Positions 1 through 8,871 of a stretch of 64,000 nucleotides of DNA are shown here, in pieces. Source of the stretch: GCA-2737725 sp033763995. GTDB taxonomy: Bacteria; Pseudomonadota; Alphaproteobacteria; Rhodospirillales; Rhodospirillaceae. Within the stretch, counting starts at the first letter, position 1. Every line of letters begins with the position of its first letter. Location: positions 1 through 64,000 of the forward strand of contig JANRJL010000032.1 in the NCBI GenBank assembly GCA_033763995.1, read 5' to 3'. The notes under the pieces were generated by a model. The model was not told where the DNA came from. It did not search any database and worked only from the letters and a program-made list of their open reading frames with translations. The position numbers and the translations under genes are program-made.

Positions 1-111
1 AAGCCCGGCGGGCGCATCGGCTTCACGCAGGACTCGGTGATCATCGAGGAACTCATCACCAAGATCGTCGAGCAGGCCAAGGCCGCCACCAAACCCAAGA
101 GCCCGTCATGA
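1..111 (+). CDS. C-terminal fragment of an unidentified protein (5' end outside window)
   Basis: An open frame runs in from the left edge and stops with TGA at 109-111. Its stop overlaps the mlaD start as ATGA, so the two genes are probably co-transcribed and translationally coupled. Only 36 residues are visible, starting KPGGRIGFTQDSVIIEEL and ending in a Lys/Pro-rich tail. The Gly-x-Ile stretch followed by an amphipathic helix resembles the C-terminus of nitronate monooxygenases, but this is too short to assign. The frame itself is secure; the function is not. Confidence 0.55.
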   Translation, partial: KPGGRIGFTQDSVIIEELITKIVEQAKAATKPKSPS

Positions 112-578
112 AGCGCAATCCCATCGAAACCGTGCTCGGCGCCGTGGTGCTGGTCATCGCCGGCATGTTCCTGGCCTTCGCCTACACCACCGCCGACATT
201 CAGGCGGTGACGGGTTACAAGGTCAACGCCAAGTTCATCAAGGTCGGCGGGTTGGAGACTGGCAGCGATGTGCGCATCAGCGGCATCCGCGTGGGCACCG
301 TCACCGAACAGGCGCTGGACCCGGCCACGTTCCAAGCCAGCGTGACCATGTCGATCTCCGGCGAGGTCAAGCTGCCACGGGACACCGAGGCGGCCATCGT
401 CAGCGACGGCCTGCTGGGCGGCAAGTACATCAACCTGATTCCCGGCCGGGCCAAGGAAACGCTGTCCGATGGCGGGGCTATCGCCAAGACGCGCGACTTC
501 CAATCAGTCGAAGACCTGGTGGGCGAGATCATTTTCCTGGCGACGCAAAAGCCGGAAGAAGACGCCGCGAGCGAGTGA
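108..578 (+). CDS. mlaD: MlaD-type MCE-domain lipid-transport protein
   Basis: A 156-residue protein with one N-terminal membrane anchor (residues about 8-28) and a single MCE/MlaD domain (about 36-115), including the GLETGSDVRISGIRVGTV core. This is the usual size and layout of the alphaproteobacterial substrate-binding subunit of the Mla phospholipid transporter, which hangs in the periplasm and works with the MlaE permease and MlaF ATPase. Those partners are not in this window. The start ATG overlaps the stop of the upstream gene by 4 bp. The next gene, DUF2155, follows in the order common in alphaproteobacteria. Confidence 0.93.
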   Translation: MKRNPIETVLGAVVLVIAGMFLAFAYTTADIQAVTGYKVNAKFIKVGGLETGSDVRISGIRVGTVTEQALDPATFQASVTMSISGEVKLPRDTEAAIVSDGLLGGKYINLIPGRAKETLSDGGAIAKTRDFQSVEDLVGEIIFLATQKPEEDAASE

Positions 579-607
579 GCGAAGTAACCGTGTCCTTTCA
601 CCACTAT

Positions 608-754
608 TGTCGTCCTGGGATACGCGGGTTGACTAACGTCAACCCGCAGACAAAGTCCAACCCGCCGCTGTGGCGGCGGGTGGCCCAGGACCCAGGGCGA
701 AAGACTCATCCAGCGCGATGGTCCTGGATGCTGGGGACAAGCCCCAGCATGACA
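608..754 (+). repeat. REPIN-like palindromic element, copy 1 (in frame at DUF2155 N-terminus)
   Basis: This 147-bp element begins TGTCGTCCTGGGA and ends CCCCAGCATGACA. Inside are three hairpins: GCGGGTTGA/TCAACCCGC, CCCGCCGC/GCGGCGGG and TGCTGGGG/CCCCAGCA. The ends match the copies at 27643 and 38595. The length is divisible by three, and the frame opened by a GTG at 575 stays open right through it into the DUF2155 protein. The ATG at 749-751 lies within the terminal ATGACA of the element. Confidence 0.75.
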
Positions 755-1138
755 GCGGTGGTAAGCTGTCTTTTCGTCTTGTGCTTTGCCTTGCCTGCCC
801 AAGCCGTCGATTTGCCCATGGATACCGCCGTACTGCGCGCCATCGACAAGGTGACGGCGCGCGTGCAGACTTTGCGCGTGCCGGTGGGCGTGCCGGTGAC
901 TTTCGGACGCTTGGAGATCCTGGTGAAAAGTTGTTACGCCCGCCCGCCAGAAGAAACCCCGGAAAGCTCGGCTCTGCTCGAGATCAACAAGATCCGCGGC
1001 AAGGAGCGCGACAAGAAAGATAAGGTGTTCGACGGCTGGATGTTCGCTTCCAGCCCCGACCTCTCGGCCATGGACGACCCGGTCTATGACTTGTGGGTGT
1101 TGTCCTGCGAGAACAAGACGGCGTCCAGCGCGCCCTGA
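749..1138 (+). CDS. DUF2155 domain envelope protein
   Basis: This 129-residue exported protein has a signal peptide ending around FALPAQA. The DUF2155 domain follows, recognisable from LEILVKSCYARPPEE, the WMFASSPDLSAMDDPVYDLW segment and a second Cys near the end. DUF2155 is a periplasmic family of unknown function, normally found between mlaD and aat. The start is uncertain. ATG 749 gives a compact signal peptide with no positive charge, and it lies in the end of a repeat element. GTG 575 overlaps the mlaD stop and would add 58 residues, mostly translated repeat, that include Arg/Lys before the hydrophobic core. The 3' end overlaps the convergent aat gene by 55 bp. Confidence 0.82.
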   Translation: MTAVVSCLFVLCFALPAQAVDLPMDTAVLRAIDKVTARVQTLRVPVGVPVTFGRLEILVKSCYARPPEETPESSALLEINKIRGKERDKKDKVFDGWMFASSPDLSAMDDPVYDLWVLSCENKTASSAP

Positions 1139-1740
1139 TCCAGCGGCGGGCCGAAGTGGCCGTGTTGCGACAAGGCGGTGCTCAGCAGCGCCAGATACTC
1201 GCTTTGCGGAATCTCCACCGTGCCGAAGCGCTTCAAATGATCGGTGATGAACTGCGTGTCCAGCAGCGTGAAGCCGCCCTGCCTCATGATGCCGACCAGA
1301 TGGCACAGCGCCACCTTTGAGGCGTCGTCGGTGCGGCTGAACATGCTCTCGCCAAAGAAGGCCGCACCCATGGCCAAACCGTAAAGTCCGCCGACCAGTT
1401 CACCATCGCGCCAGGTCTCGATGCTGTGGGCGAGCCCCGCATGGTGCAGGCTCGTGAACAACTCGACGATGGTGGCGTTGATCCAGGTTTCGGGCCGGTG
1501 CGGACCGGGCTCCGCGCAGCCCGCGAGCACGCCCGCGAAATCTTGGTCGCAGGTGACGACAAAGTCGCCGCGACGCAATGTCTTGCGCAAAGAACGCGGG
1601 ACGTGAAATTGATCCAGCGGCAACACGCCGCGTTCCTTGGGCTGAACCCAGAACACCTTGTCGTCGGCGCGCGACTTTGCCATGGGGAAGACGCCGAACG
1701 CATAGGCCTTGAGCAGCAGTTCCGGAGTGATCTCGCTCAC
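1084..1740 (-). CDS. aat: leucyl/phenylalanyl-tRNA--protein transferase
   Basis: A 218-residue cytoplasmic aminoacyltransferase of the N-end-rule pathway that adds Leu or Phe to proteins with N-terminal Lys or Arg, marking them for ClpS/ClpAP. Family hallmarks are the N-terminal ELLLKAYAFGVFPMA, the tryptophan-rich FWVQPKERGVLPLDQFHVP, the WINATIVELF segment, GGLYGLAMGAAFFGESMFS and LLDTQFITDHL. The length is typical. It is the last gene of the minus-strand set aroQ-accB-accC-aat, starting 29 bp after accC. Its tail overlaps the convergent DUF2155 gene. Confidence 0.96.
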   Translation of the reverse strand: MSEITPELLLKAYAFGVFPMAKSRADDKVFWVQPKERGVLPLDQFHVPRSLRKTLRRGDFVVTCDQDFAGVLAGCAEPGPHRPETWINATIVELFTSLHHAGLAHSIETWRDGELVGGLYGLAMGAAFFGESMFSRTDDASKVALCHLVGIMRQGGFTLLDTQFITDHLKRFGTVEIPQSEYLALLSTALSQHGHFGPPLDQGALDAVLFSQDNTHKS

Positions 1741-1769
1741 GCTGAACCGACTCCTCGGGTTGGGAAGCT

Positions 1770-3128
<1,359 letters not shown>

Positions 3129-3134
3129 CCGCCG

Positions 3135-3650
3135 TTACTCGATCACGATCAGCGGCTCGCCGTACTCGACCGGCGTCTTGTCGGCCACCAGCACCTGCGT
3201 CACCTTGCCGGCGCGGTGAGCCTTGACCTGGTTGAAGGTCTTCATGGCCTCGATCAGCACCACGGTTTGGCCCTCGGTTACTTGGTCGCCGACTTTCATG
3301 AAGGGCGCGGCACCCGGTTCGGGCGACAAATAGACCACGCCCACCATGGGCGACTTGAGGCAGCCCGGATGGGTCGCGAGGTCGTTGGCGGCAGGCGCGG
3401 CCGGAACTGCCGCCGCCGGCGCGGCATGATGCGCGGGCACGGCCATGGGCACATGCACCTGCGCGGCCACGGCATTGCGCGCCACGCGAATGCGCAATGT
3501 GCCGGTGTCGTACTCGATCTCCGACAAGCCGGTGTCGTTCAAGATCGCCGCTAACTTCTTGACGCTGTCGCCGTCGATGGACGCCATGGACCCGGTTCCC
3601 GCGGTTGTTGGAGTTTTTTTCGCCGTCTCTTTCGCCATGCTTTTTGCCAT
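3135..3650 (-). CDS. accB: acetyl-CoA carboxylase biotin carboxyl carrier protein
   Basis: A 171-residue carrier with an Ala/Pro-rich linker (about 65-95) and a C-terminal biotinyl domain (about 95-171) containing the EAMKTFN motif, where the Lys is biotinylated; the family usually has EAMKxxN. It begins 4 bp after the aroQ stop and is followed directly by accC. Residues 1-21 are Lys/Thr-rich and may be extra, because an in-frame Met (MASIDGDS) at residue 22 is closer to the normal AccB start. I keep the longer form because its start abuts the upstream gene. Confidence 0.96.
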   Translation of the reverse strand: MAKSMAKETAKKTPTTAGTGSMASIDGDSVKKLAAILNDTGLSEIEYDTGTLRIRVARNAVAAQVHVPMAVPAHHAAPAAAVPAAPAANDLATHPGCLKSPMVGVVYLSPEPGAAPFMKVGDQVTEGQTVVLIEAMKTFNQVKAHRAGKVTQVLVADKTPVEYGEPLIVIE

Positions 3651-3653
3651 GTC

Positions 3654-4103
3654 TTAGGCCTTCTTTTCGCTCAGCAGTTTTGCGAGCGCATCCAGGGCCA
3701 ACACGTAGCCCTGGGCGCCGAAACCGCAAATGATGCCCGTCGCCGCGCGCGAAACGTAGGAGTGATGGCGGAACTCCTCGCGCCGATAGATGTTCGACAA
3801 ATGCACCTCGACCACCGGCACGCCGCAGGCCAGCAGGGCATCGAGCACCGCGACCGAAGTATGCGTGTAGGCGGCGGCATTGATGATCAAACCGTGCGCC
3901 GTGCCGCGCGCGCCTTGAATCCAGGTGACTAGTTCGCCTTCGTCGTTGGTCTGGCGGAAGTCCACGGCCAGCTTCAGCTCGCCCGCGCGCGCATCCATCT
4001 GGCGCTTGATGTCCTCAAGCGTGGTGGAGCCGTAAATGTCGGGCTCGCGTTGGCCCAGCATGTTGAGGTTCGGGCCGTTGAGGACGAGGATCTTGGGGCT
4101 CAC
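3654..4103 (-). CDS. aroQ: type II 3-dehydroquinate dehydratase
   Basis: A 149-residue class II dehydroquinase of the shikimate pathway (3-dehydroquinate to 3-dehydroshikimate), normally a dodecamer. The chain opens KILVLNGPNLNMLGQREPDIYG, which supplies the flexible-loop Arg and Tyr. It continues with the NAAAYTHTS substrate loop, EVHLSNIYRREEFRHHS with the catalytic His and Arg, and a C-terminal GFGAQGYVLALDAL. I chose the GTG at 4103, which has a GGTGGA-like site upstream and gives the standard length. An ATG at 4154 would add 17 hydrophobic residues not seen in the family. It is the first gene of aroQ-accB-accC-aat. Confidence 0.95.
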   Translation of the reverse strand: MSPKILVLNGPNLNMLGQREPDIYGSTTLEDIKRQMDARAGELKLAVDFRQTNDEGELVTWIQGARGTAHGLIINAAAYTHTSVAVLDALLACGVPVVEVHLSNIYRREEFRHHSYVSRAATGIICGFGAQGYVLALDALAKLLSEKKA

Positions 4104-4154
4104 GTCAGACTGTTCCACCGCCAATAAAACCAGCCAGATCAGCGCGTTAACCAT

Positions 4155-4309
4155 TGCGCCGCGCCGGACCGGCTATGGCTTTATACTATGCCCTGGCCCC
4201 CTTCAACCATGGGCTTTGGGAGCGCTCCATTGGGGCCTTGCGCGGCCCCGACCGCCTGCTATGTGGATGCACACGGGCCGGGCCCGATTTTTTTGATTGA
4301 GCGTTTGCG
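4155..4309 (+). promoter_or_regulatory. leader of thiSG with three hairpins, no recognisable TPP riboswitch
   Basis: This gap holds a TATACT-like -10 hexamer at about 4191, the palindrome GGAGCGCTCC (4219-4228), a perfect stem GGGGCC-TTGCGC-GGCCCC (4232-4249), and a short hairpin CGGGC-CGG-GCCCG (4274-4286) followed by A and seven T (4288-4294), only 15 bp before the thiSG start. The last looks like an attenuator-style terminator. I could not find the conserved CTGAGA and ACCTGAT cores of a THI box, so control by TPP is unproven. Confidence 0.4.
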
Positions 4310-5293
4310 ATGAACATCACGGTCAACGGCGAACAGCGCGCGCTGAACGAGGCGGTCACGGTCGCGGCCTTGTTGCGCCAGCTCGGCATTGAATCGCGCA
4401 AGGTCGCGGTGGAACGCAACCTGGAGATCGTGCCCAAGTCGGCCTTCGACTCCACCAAGCTCAGCGACGGCGACAAGATCGAGATCGTGCACTTCATCGG
4501 CGGCGGCAATGCCGATGCGCGCCCGGAAGATACCTTCACCGTGGCGGGCCACGTGTTTCGTTCGCGGCTGCTGGTGGGTACGGGCAAGTACAAGGACTTC
4601 GAGGAAACCGCGCGCGCCATCGAGGCCTCGGGCGCAGAGATCGTCACCGTCGCCGTGCGCCGCGTGAATTTATCGGATTCCTCCAAGCCCATGCTGGTGG
4701 ATTACGTCAGTCCGAAAAAATACACCTACTTGCCCAATACGGCCGGCTGTTTCACCGCCGACGATGCCGTGCGCACGCTACGCCTCGCCCGCGAGGCCGG
4801 CGGCTGGAAACTGGTGAAGCTGGAAGTGCTGGGCGATCAAAAGACGCTATACCCCAACGTCGTGGAGACCTTGAAGGCGGCCGAAGTGCTCATCAAGGAA
4901 GGCTTCGACGTGATGGTCTATACGTCCGACGATCCCATCATCGCCAAGCGCCTGGAAGACCTGGGCTGCTGCGCCATCATGCCGCTGGCCGCACCCATCG
5001 GCTCGGGATTGGGCGTGCAGAACCCGGTGCAGGTGCGCCTGATCATCGAGCAATGCAAGGTGCCGGTGCTGGTGGATGCGGGCGTGGGCACGGCGTCGGA
5101 CGCCGCCATCGCCATGGAGCTGGGCTGCGACGGCGTGCTGATGAACACCGCCATCGCCGAGGCCAAGGATCCCATCAAGATGGCGCGCGCCATGAAGCTG
5201 GCGGTGGAGGCGGGACGGCTGGCCTACCTCGCCGGGCGCATGCCGAAAAAACTTTACGCCGATCCGTCTTCGCCCCTTGCGGGATTGATCTGA
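4310..5293 (+). CDS. thiSG: bifunctional ThiS-ThiG fusion (sulfur carrier / thiazole synthase)
   Basis: A 327-residue fusion. Residues 1-67 are a ThiS ubiquitin-like sulfur carrier ending in the Gly-Gly-Gly of HFIGGG. From about residue 75 it is ThiG, the TIM-barrel thiazole synthase that combines DXP, dehydroglycine/iminoglycine and ThiS-borne sulfur in thiamine synthesis. ThiG hallmarks are SRLLVGTGKYKDF, VRRVN, WKLVKLEVLGD, the phosphate-binding PLAAPIGSGLGVQN, DAGVGTASDAA and NTAIAEAKDP. The Schiff-base lysine is expected in the KLEVLGD strand. Such fusions are known, but free ThiS needs an exposed C-terminal GG for thiocarboxylation, so processing or an altered transfer route is implied. 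No other thi genes lie nearby. Confidence 0.93.
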   Translation: MNITVNGEQRALNEAVTVAALLRQLGIESRKVAVERNLEIVPKSAFDSTKLSDGDKIEIVHFIGGGNADARPEDTFTVAGHVFRSRLLVGTGKYKDFEETARAIEASGAEIVTVAVRRVNLSDSSKPMLVDYVSPKKYTYLPNTAGCFTADDAVRTLRLAREAGGWKLVKLEVLGDQKTLYPNVVETLKAAEVLIKEGFDVMVYTSDDPIIAKRLEDLGCCAIMPLAAPIGSGLGVQNPVQVRLIIEQCKVPVLVDAGVGTASDAAIAMELGCDGVLMNTAIAEAKDPIKMARAMKLAVEAGRLAYLAGRMPKKLYADPSSPLAGLI

Positions 5294-5312
5294 TCGCCGC
5301 TCTACGAATTAG

Positions 5313-5336
5313 TCTCCCGCGGCTCGATACGGGAGA
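5313..5336 (+). terminator. hairpin after thiSG
   Basis: TCTCCCG and CGGGAGA form a 7-bp stem with a 10-nt loop, 20 bp after the thiSG stop. There is no T-run, so it may be a weak terminator or an mRNA-stabilising hairpin between thiSG and the GST gene. Confidence 0.4.
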
Positions 5337-5369
5337 TCACCTAACAACATCCATATCACAAGGGCCGCA

Positions 5370-6020
5370 ATGACCCTGACGTTTTACTACGCTCCTATGT
5401 CGACTGCGTCCGTGACAGAGGCCGTTCTCGCCGAGCTCGGCATTGCGTGTGACCGCATCAAATTGGACATCGATGCTGGCGATACGCGCAAACCTCAGTT
5501 TCTTGCGGTCAATCCCAACGGCCGTGTGCCCACAATTGTCCACGACGGAACCCCCATTTGGGAATCGTCGGCGATCACCATGTATCTCGGCGAGATCTTC
5601 GGCGTTGAGTTGGGCCTTTATCCTGCGCCTGGCCCCCAGCGCGGAGCGGCAATGAAATGGATTGCATGGGCCAGCGCAACCTTAGGCGAAGCAGCAGGAC
5701 GACTCTCGGCCGCTCAACCCGTTGGTAGCCCCGGTGCAGTTCAGGCCGGCTCCGTCGACTATGTGCCGTCGGCGCACCAGGTGGCCGGCACCCGCGAAAG
5801 AGCGCAAGCAGATGTCGCGGCATGCCTTCGCATTTTGGACAACGCGCTCAAGGGTCAGCCGTTCCTGAATGGTGACTACAGCCTCGCTGACACCCACCTG
5901 TTCGTCTTGGTGGGTTGGATTGGCTCGATGGACGTGGACATTGGTACTTTCAAATATGTCTCGGCTTGGCTGAATCGGTGCGGCGCACGTCCGGCTCTTT
6001 CGTCGCTGATGGCAGGTTAG
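5370..6020 (+). CDS. glutathione S-transferase family protein
   Basis: A 216-residue cytosolic GST. The N-terminal thioredoxin-like domain (about 1-80) carries YYAPMSTASVTEAVLAELG, the cis-Pro segment NPNGRVPTIVHDG and the glutathione gamma-glutamyl-binding WESSAITMYLGE. A helical C-terminal domain contains LNGDYSLADTHLF. The Ser of MSTAS is in the position of the catalytic Ser/Cys of bacterial GSTs. Its substrate cannot be inferred. Its base composition looks less GC-extreme than its neighbours, and no redox or catabolic gene is adjacent, so it may be a recent arrival. Confidence 0.9.
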   Translation: MTLTFYYAPMSTASVTEAVLAELGIACDRIKLDIDAGDTRKPQFLAVNPNGRVPTIVHDGTPIWESSAITMYLGEIFGVELGLYPAPGPQRGAAMKWIAWASATLGEAAGRLSAAQPVGSPGAVQAGSVDYVPSAHQVAGTRERAQADVAACLRILDNALKGQPFLNGDYSLADTHLFVLVGWIGSMDVDIGTFKYVSAWLNRCGARPALSSLMAG

Positions 6021-6040
6021 GCGCCGTGATCGCTAAACGG

Positions 6041-6059
6041 CCCGGCAATTCTTGCCGGG
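6041..6059 (+). terminator. stem-loop after the GST gene
   Basis: CCCGGCAA-TTC-TTGCCGGG is a perfect 8-bp stem, 20 bp after the GST stop and upstream of the sigma-54 promoter. It lacks a T-run but is placed to insulate the flagellar promoter. Confidence 0.5.
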
Positions 6060-6130
6060 TCGCGGGTGTCATCGGCCTCGGCTCGGCGTGGCGGCGCCCC
6101 TCTAACCCCTTGATTTCCATGCGCTTCGTG

Positions 6131-6147
6131 TTGGCACGAGGCTTGCT
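6131..6147 (+). promoter_or_regulatory. sigma-54 (RpoN) -24/-12 promoter of the hook gene
   Basis: TTGGCACG-AGGC-TTGCT matches the sigma-54 consensus (TGGCACG-N4-TTGCW) with the required 10 nt between GG (6133-6134) and GC (6145-6146). Transcription would start near 6158, leaving about a 60-nt leader before the hook ATG at 6219. In alphaproteobacteria, middle/late flagellar genes are classically driven by RpoN with an enhancer-binding protein of the FlbD/FleQ type. Confidence 0.88.
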
Positions 6148-6218
6148 TCATATGAGGCAACGAAGCCACTGGTGCGCCCGGAGGGAAGCTGGGCGCGCGG
6201 GATTTTTGGAGCGGTGCC

Positions 6219-7487
6219 ATGAGTATCAAAGGGACGTTCAACACGGCGGTTCAGGCGATGAATGCGCAGTCGCAGCATTTGTCGAACATCTCGACCAACA
6301 TCGCCAACGTCAACACCACCGCCTACAAGACTCAGCGCACGCAGTTCAAAACCTTGCTGAATCACGTTCGACCCAACGAGCAGAAATTTTTCACGGTCGA
6401 CACGGTCGATTTGCGCCAGGTGGACCGCCAGGGCTTTCTGCAAAGCACCCAGCGCGACCTCGATTTGGCGATCAACGGGCGCGGCTTCTTCGTCACCAAC
6501 ACCAAGACCGACGGCACGGGCGTTTGGCAGTACACCCGCGACGGCGCGTTGATCGGCCGCTCGGTCGCCCTGACCACCGACAGCGACGGCGACGGTCAGT
6601 TGGATCAGGGCACCCTGCTCACCACCGGCGCGGGGGCCTATGTCTATGGTTGGCAGGCCGATGCCGACGGCAATTTCGACGAGGTCGACGACCTCACGAA
6701 ATTGGTTCCGATCCAGATCAACAGCAACCAGATCTTTCCGTTCAAGACGACCACCGCGATCAATCTTCAGGCCAACGTGTCGGCGGAATCCACCGGCCGC
6801 CAAAGCGTCGGCATGCCGTTTGTCGACGAAGCGGGCCAGACGCGCACGCTGACGCTGGGCTTCACCGCCACGACGACGGGCGTTTGGGATCTCGACGTCT
6901 CGAGCAATTTGAACAATGGCTTGCCCGCCCCCTTGACCTTCAATCCGCCCCAGGTGGAATTCGATGGGGAAGGCAAGTTGATCGCGCCCGCCGGCGGTTT
7001 GCTGGAGGTCACGCTCACCACGGCCAGCGGGGCGCAAGTCATCAACATCGACCTGAGCAAGGTCACGCAGCTGAGTGATAACGGCGACCTGACGGTGCAG
7101 AATATCGAGCAGGACGGCTATCTGGCCGGCCGTCTCAAAGATACGTTCTTCGACGAGGACGGCGTGCTGTTCGGCAGCTATACCAACCAGGGCCTCAAGG
7201 CGCTGTTCAAGCTGCCGATCGCCACGTTCGCCGCGCCCAACAACCTCGAGGCCAAGTCGGGCAACTTCTTCACCCAAAGCCGCGAGGCCGGCGTGCGTAA
7301 GCTGCAGGGCCTGGATTCGGTCACGGGCCTGGCGCAGATCGTCATCGGCACGCTGGAATCCTCCAACGTCGATCTGGCCGATCAGTTCAGCAAGATGATC
7401 GTGACCCAGCGCGCCTATTCGAGTTCGGCCACGGTGCTGCGCACCGCCGACGAGATGATGCAGCAGACGCGTGATCTGAAGCGCTGA
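6219..7487 (+). CDS. flgE: flagellar hook protein FlgE-like
   Basis: A 422-residue axial flagellar protein secreted through the flagellar type III system. The N-terminus has the rod/hook heptad region (HLSNISTNIANVNTTAYKTQ), and the C-terminus has the matching SSNVDLADQFSKMIVTQRAYSSSATVLRTADEMM helix that packs in the tube. In between, from about residue 85, is the FlgE/F/G motif region (LDLAINGRGFFV) and a FlaE-like domain rich in beta strands. The length fits hook protein better than FlgF or FlgG (about 250-260). No other flagellar gene lies in the window, so this is an isolated member controlled by its own sigma-54 promoter. Hook-length or chaperone partners must be elsewhere. Confidence 0.88.
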   Translation: MSIKGTFNTAVQAMNAQSQHLSNISTNIANVNTTAYKTQRTQFKTLLNHVRPNEQKFFTVDTVDLRQVDRQGFLQSTQRDLDLAINGRGFFVTNTKTDGTGVWQYTRDGALIGRSVALTTDSDGDGQLDQGTLLTTGAGAYVYGWQADADGNFDEVDDLTKLVPIQINSNQIFPFKTTTAINLQANVSAESTGRQSVGMPFVDEAGQTRTLTLGFTATTTGVWDLDVSSNLNNGLPAPLTFNPPQVEFDGEGKLIAPAGGLLEVTLTTASGAQVINIDLSKVTQLSDNGDLTVQNIEQDGYLAGRLKDTFFDEDGVLFGSYTNQGLKALFKLPIATFAAPNNLEAKSGNFFTQSREAGVRKLQGLDSVTGLAQIVIGTLESSNVDLADQFSKMIVTQRAYSSSATVLRTADEMMQQTRDLKR

Positions 7488-7495
7488 TAAAAAAA

Positions 7496-8086
7496 CTACG
7501 CCGCGCGGCGCAGCAGCAGCTTTTCGCGAAAGACGTCGTAAACCGAAACGCCCGCGGTGGCGGCGATTTCCTGCACCGTCATTTTGGTTTCCTTCAGCAG
7601 CACGCGCACGAACTCGCCGCGCGGACGCCAGCTTTTCGACGACCGGCGCCGCGCCGACAGTTCGATGGCCGCGAGGCGCTCCTTGCGGCGGCGTTCCTCG
7701 GCGTCGAGGCCGCGGCGGATGGCGTCGGCCAGGGCGGCCTCGTAGCGCAACTTGTCGGCCGCCTGGGCTTCCAGATCGGATTTGAATCGGGGCGGGGGGC
7801 GGTGCGCGCCGCGCTGACGCATGGCGAAGGCGAGATCGTCGGGTGTGGCACCCCGCATCCAGGGTTCGGGGCGGGGCCGGGGCGGCGTCGGCGCGCGCTT
7901 GGCGTGGGCGACCTCTTCGTCCTCGCCCGACATGCCGGCCGCCTCGCGCAGCGTCATGCCGTTGGCTTCGGCCAGGCGCGTGGCCGCGCCCAAGGCGGCC
8001 TCGCGTTCGCCGTCGAAGGTGGTGGAATGGGCGACTTCCAGCAAGCGCCGGAAGCGCTTGCGCTCCTTGTCGCTGAACTCGCCCAT
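7496..8086 (-). CDS. DUF2786 domain protein
   Basis: A 196-residue cytoplasmic protein. Residues 1-50 match DUF2786 (ERKRFRRLLEVAHSTTFDGEREAALGAATRLAEANGM), a short helical domain of unknown function. The middle is Pro/Arg-rich and then strongly charged and helical. Residues 163-196 look like a small helix-turn-helix (MTVQEIAATAGVSVYDVFREKLL), suggesting a nucleic-acid-binding role. The start ATG overlaps the stop of the dsbA-like gene as ATGA, so it is translated from that transcript. It is convergent with the hook gene, 8 bp away. Confidence 0.8.
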   Translation of the reverse strand: MGEFSDKERKRFRRLLEVAHSTTFDGEREAALGAATRLAEANGMTLREAAGMSGEDEEVAHAKRAPTPPRPRPEPWMRGATPDDLAFAMRQRGAHRPPPRFKSDLEAQAADKLRYEAALADAIRRGLDAEERRRKERLAAIELSARRRSSKSWRPRGEFVRVLLKETKMTVQEIAATAGVSVYDVFREKLLLRRAA

Positions 8087-8832
8087 CACCCCTTCTTTCG
8101 GGCTTGGGCGATCAAATCCTCGAGCGTGTCCCGATCCACCGCGCCGCCGACGAAGGCGTCGCCCACCAGCATGGCCGGCGTGCCGCTGATGCCCATCTCC
8201 TTGGCGATCTCGCGGGTTTGGTCCAGCAGCTTGTCGAACTCGGGATCCTTCATGTCGGCCTGCATCTTGGCGATGTCCATGCCGACGTTCTTGGCGACCG
8301 CGGTGATGGAGACTTCGTTCACCTGACCCTTGAAGGTGATCATGGCTTGGTGAAACTCGGCGTACTTGTTTTGGCGCCGTGCGGCCAGCGCGGCCTTGGC
8401 GGCGGTCACCGACGTCGGCCCGAGAATGGGAAATTCCTTCAGCACCCACTTGATCTTGCCGTCGGCGTTGACGGCGTCGATCATGGTGGTGAACATGCTT
8501 TTGCAATAGCCGCAGTTGTAATCGAAGAACTCGACGATGGTGACGTCGCCCTTGGGGTTGCCCAGGTACGTCGCCTCGGCGGGGTTGTACAATTCGGTCT
8601 TGTACATGGCGATGGTGGCCTTGCGCTGATCCTCGCGCTTGGCTTCTTCTTTTGCCTGCAGGGCCTCGATGGCCTCGGTCAGCACCTCGGGGTTTTTCAC
8701 CAGGTATTCGCGGATGAACTTGCCAAGTTCGTCGCGCTGGGCCGGCGTGAAGGCGGATTTGTCCTGCGCGAGAGACGGCAGCGACAACACGGCCGACACG
8801 CAAAGGGCGGCAAACGACAACGGCGACTTCAT
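8086..8832 (-). CDS. DsbA/Com1-like periplasmic thiol:disulfide oxidoreductase
   Basis: A 248-residue protein with a signal peptide (MKSPLSFAALCVSAVLSLPSLA), a charged helical N-terminal arm (about 25-75) that suggests oligomerisation, and a DsbA-fold thioredoxin domain with the active site CGYC in DYNCGYCKSMF. The cis-Pro region is ISGTPAMLVGD. It probably oxidises or isomerises disulfides in the periplasm. Cys-rich secreted products in this window (the 60.3-61.2 kb protein, the subtilases) are conceivable clients, which is speculation. It lies downstream of an M48 peptidase and upstream of DUF2786 on the same strand. Confidence 0.93.
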   Translation of the reverse strand: MKSPLSFAALCVSAVLSLPSLAQDKSAFTPAQRDELGKFIREYLVKNPEVLTEAIEALQAKEEAKREDQRKATIAMYKTELYNPAEATYLGNPKGDVTIVEFFDYNCGYCKSMFTTMIDAVNADGKIKWVLKEFPILGPTSVTAAKAALAARRQNKYAEFHQAMITFKGQVNEVSITAVAKNVGMDIAKMQADMKDPEFDKLLDQTREIAKEMGISGTPAMLVGDAFVGGAVDRDTLEDLIAQARKKG

Positions 8833-8871
8833 GACAAATCCTTGAGTGAGGGAAGAAAAGGTAAAGTGAGG

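Noticed and set aside
4155..4309. TPP riboswitch before thiSG
   Set aside because: The conserved THI-box cores could not be found; the hairpins present are short and GC-only.
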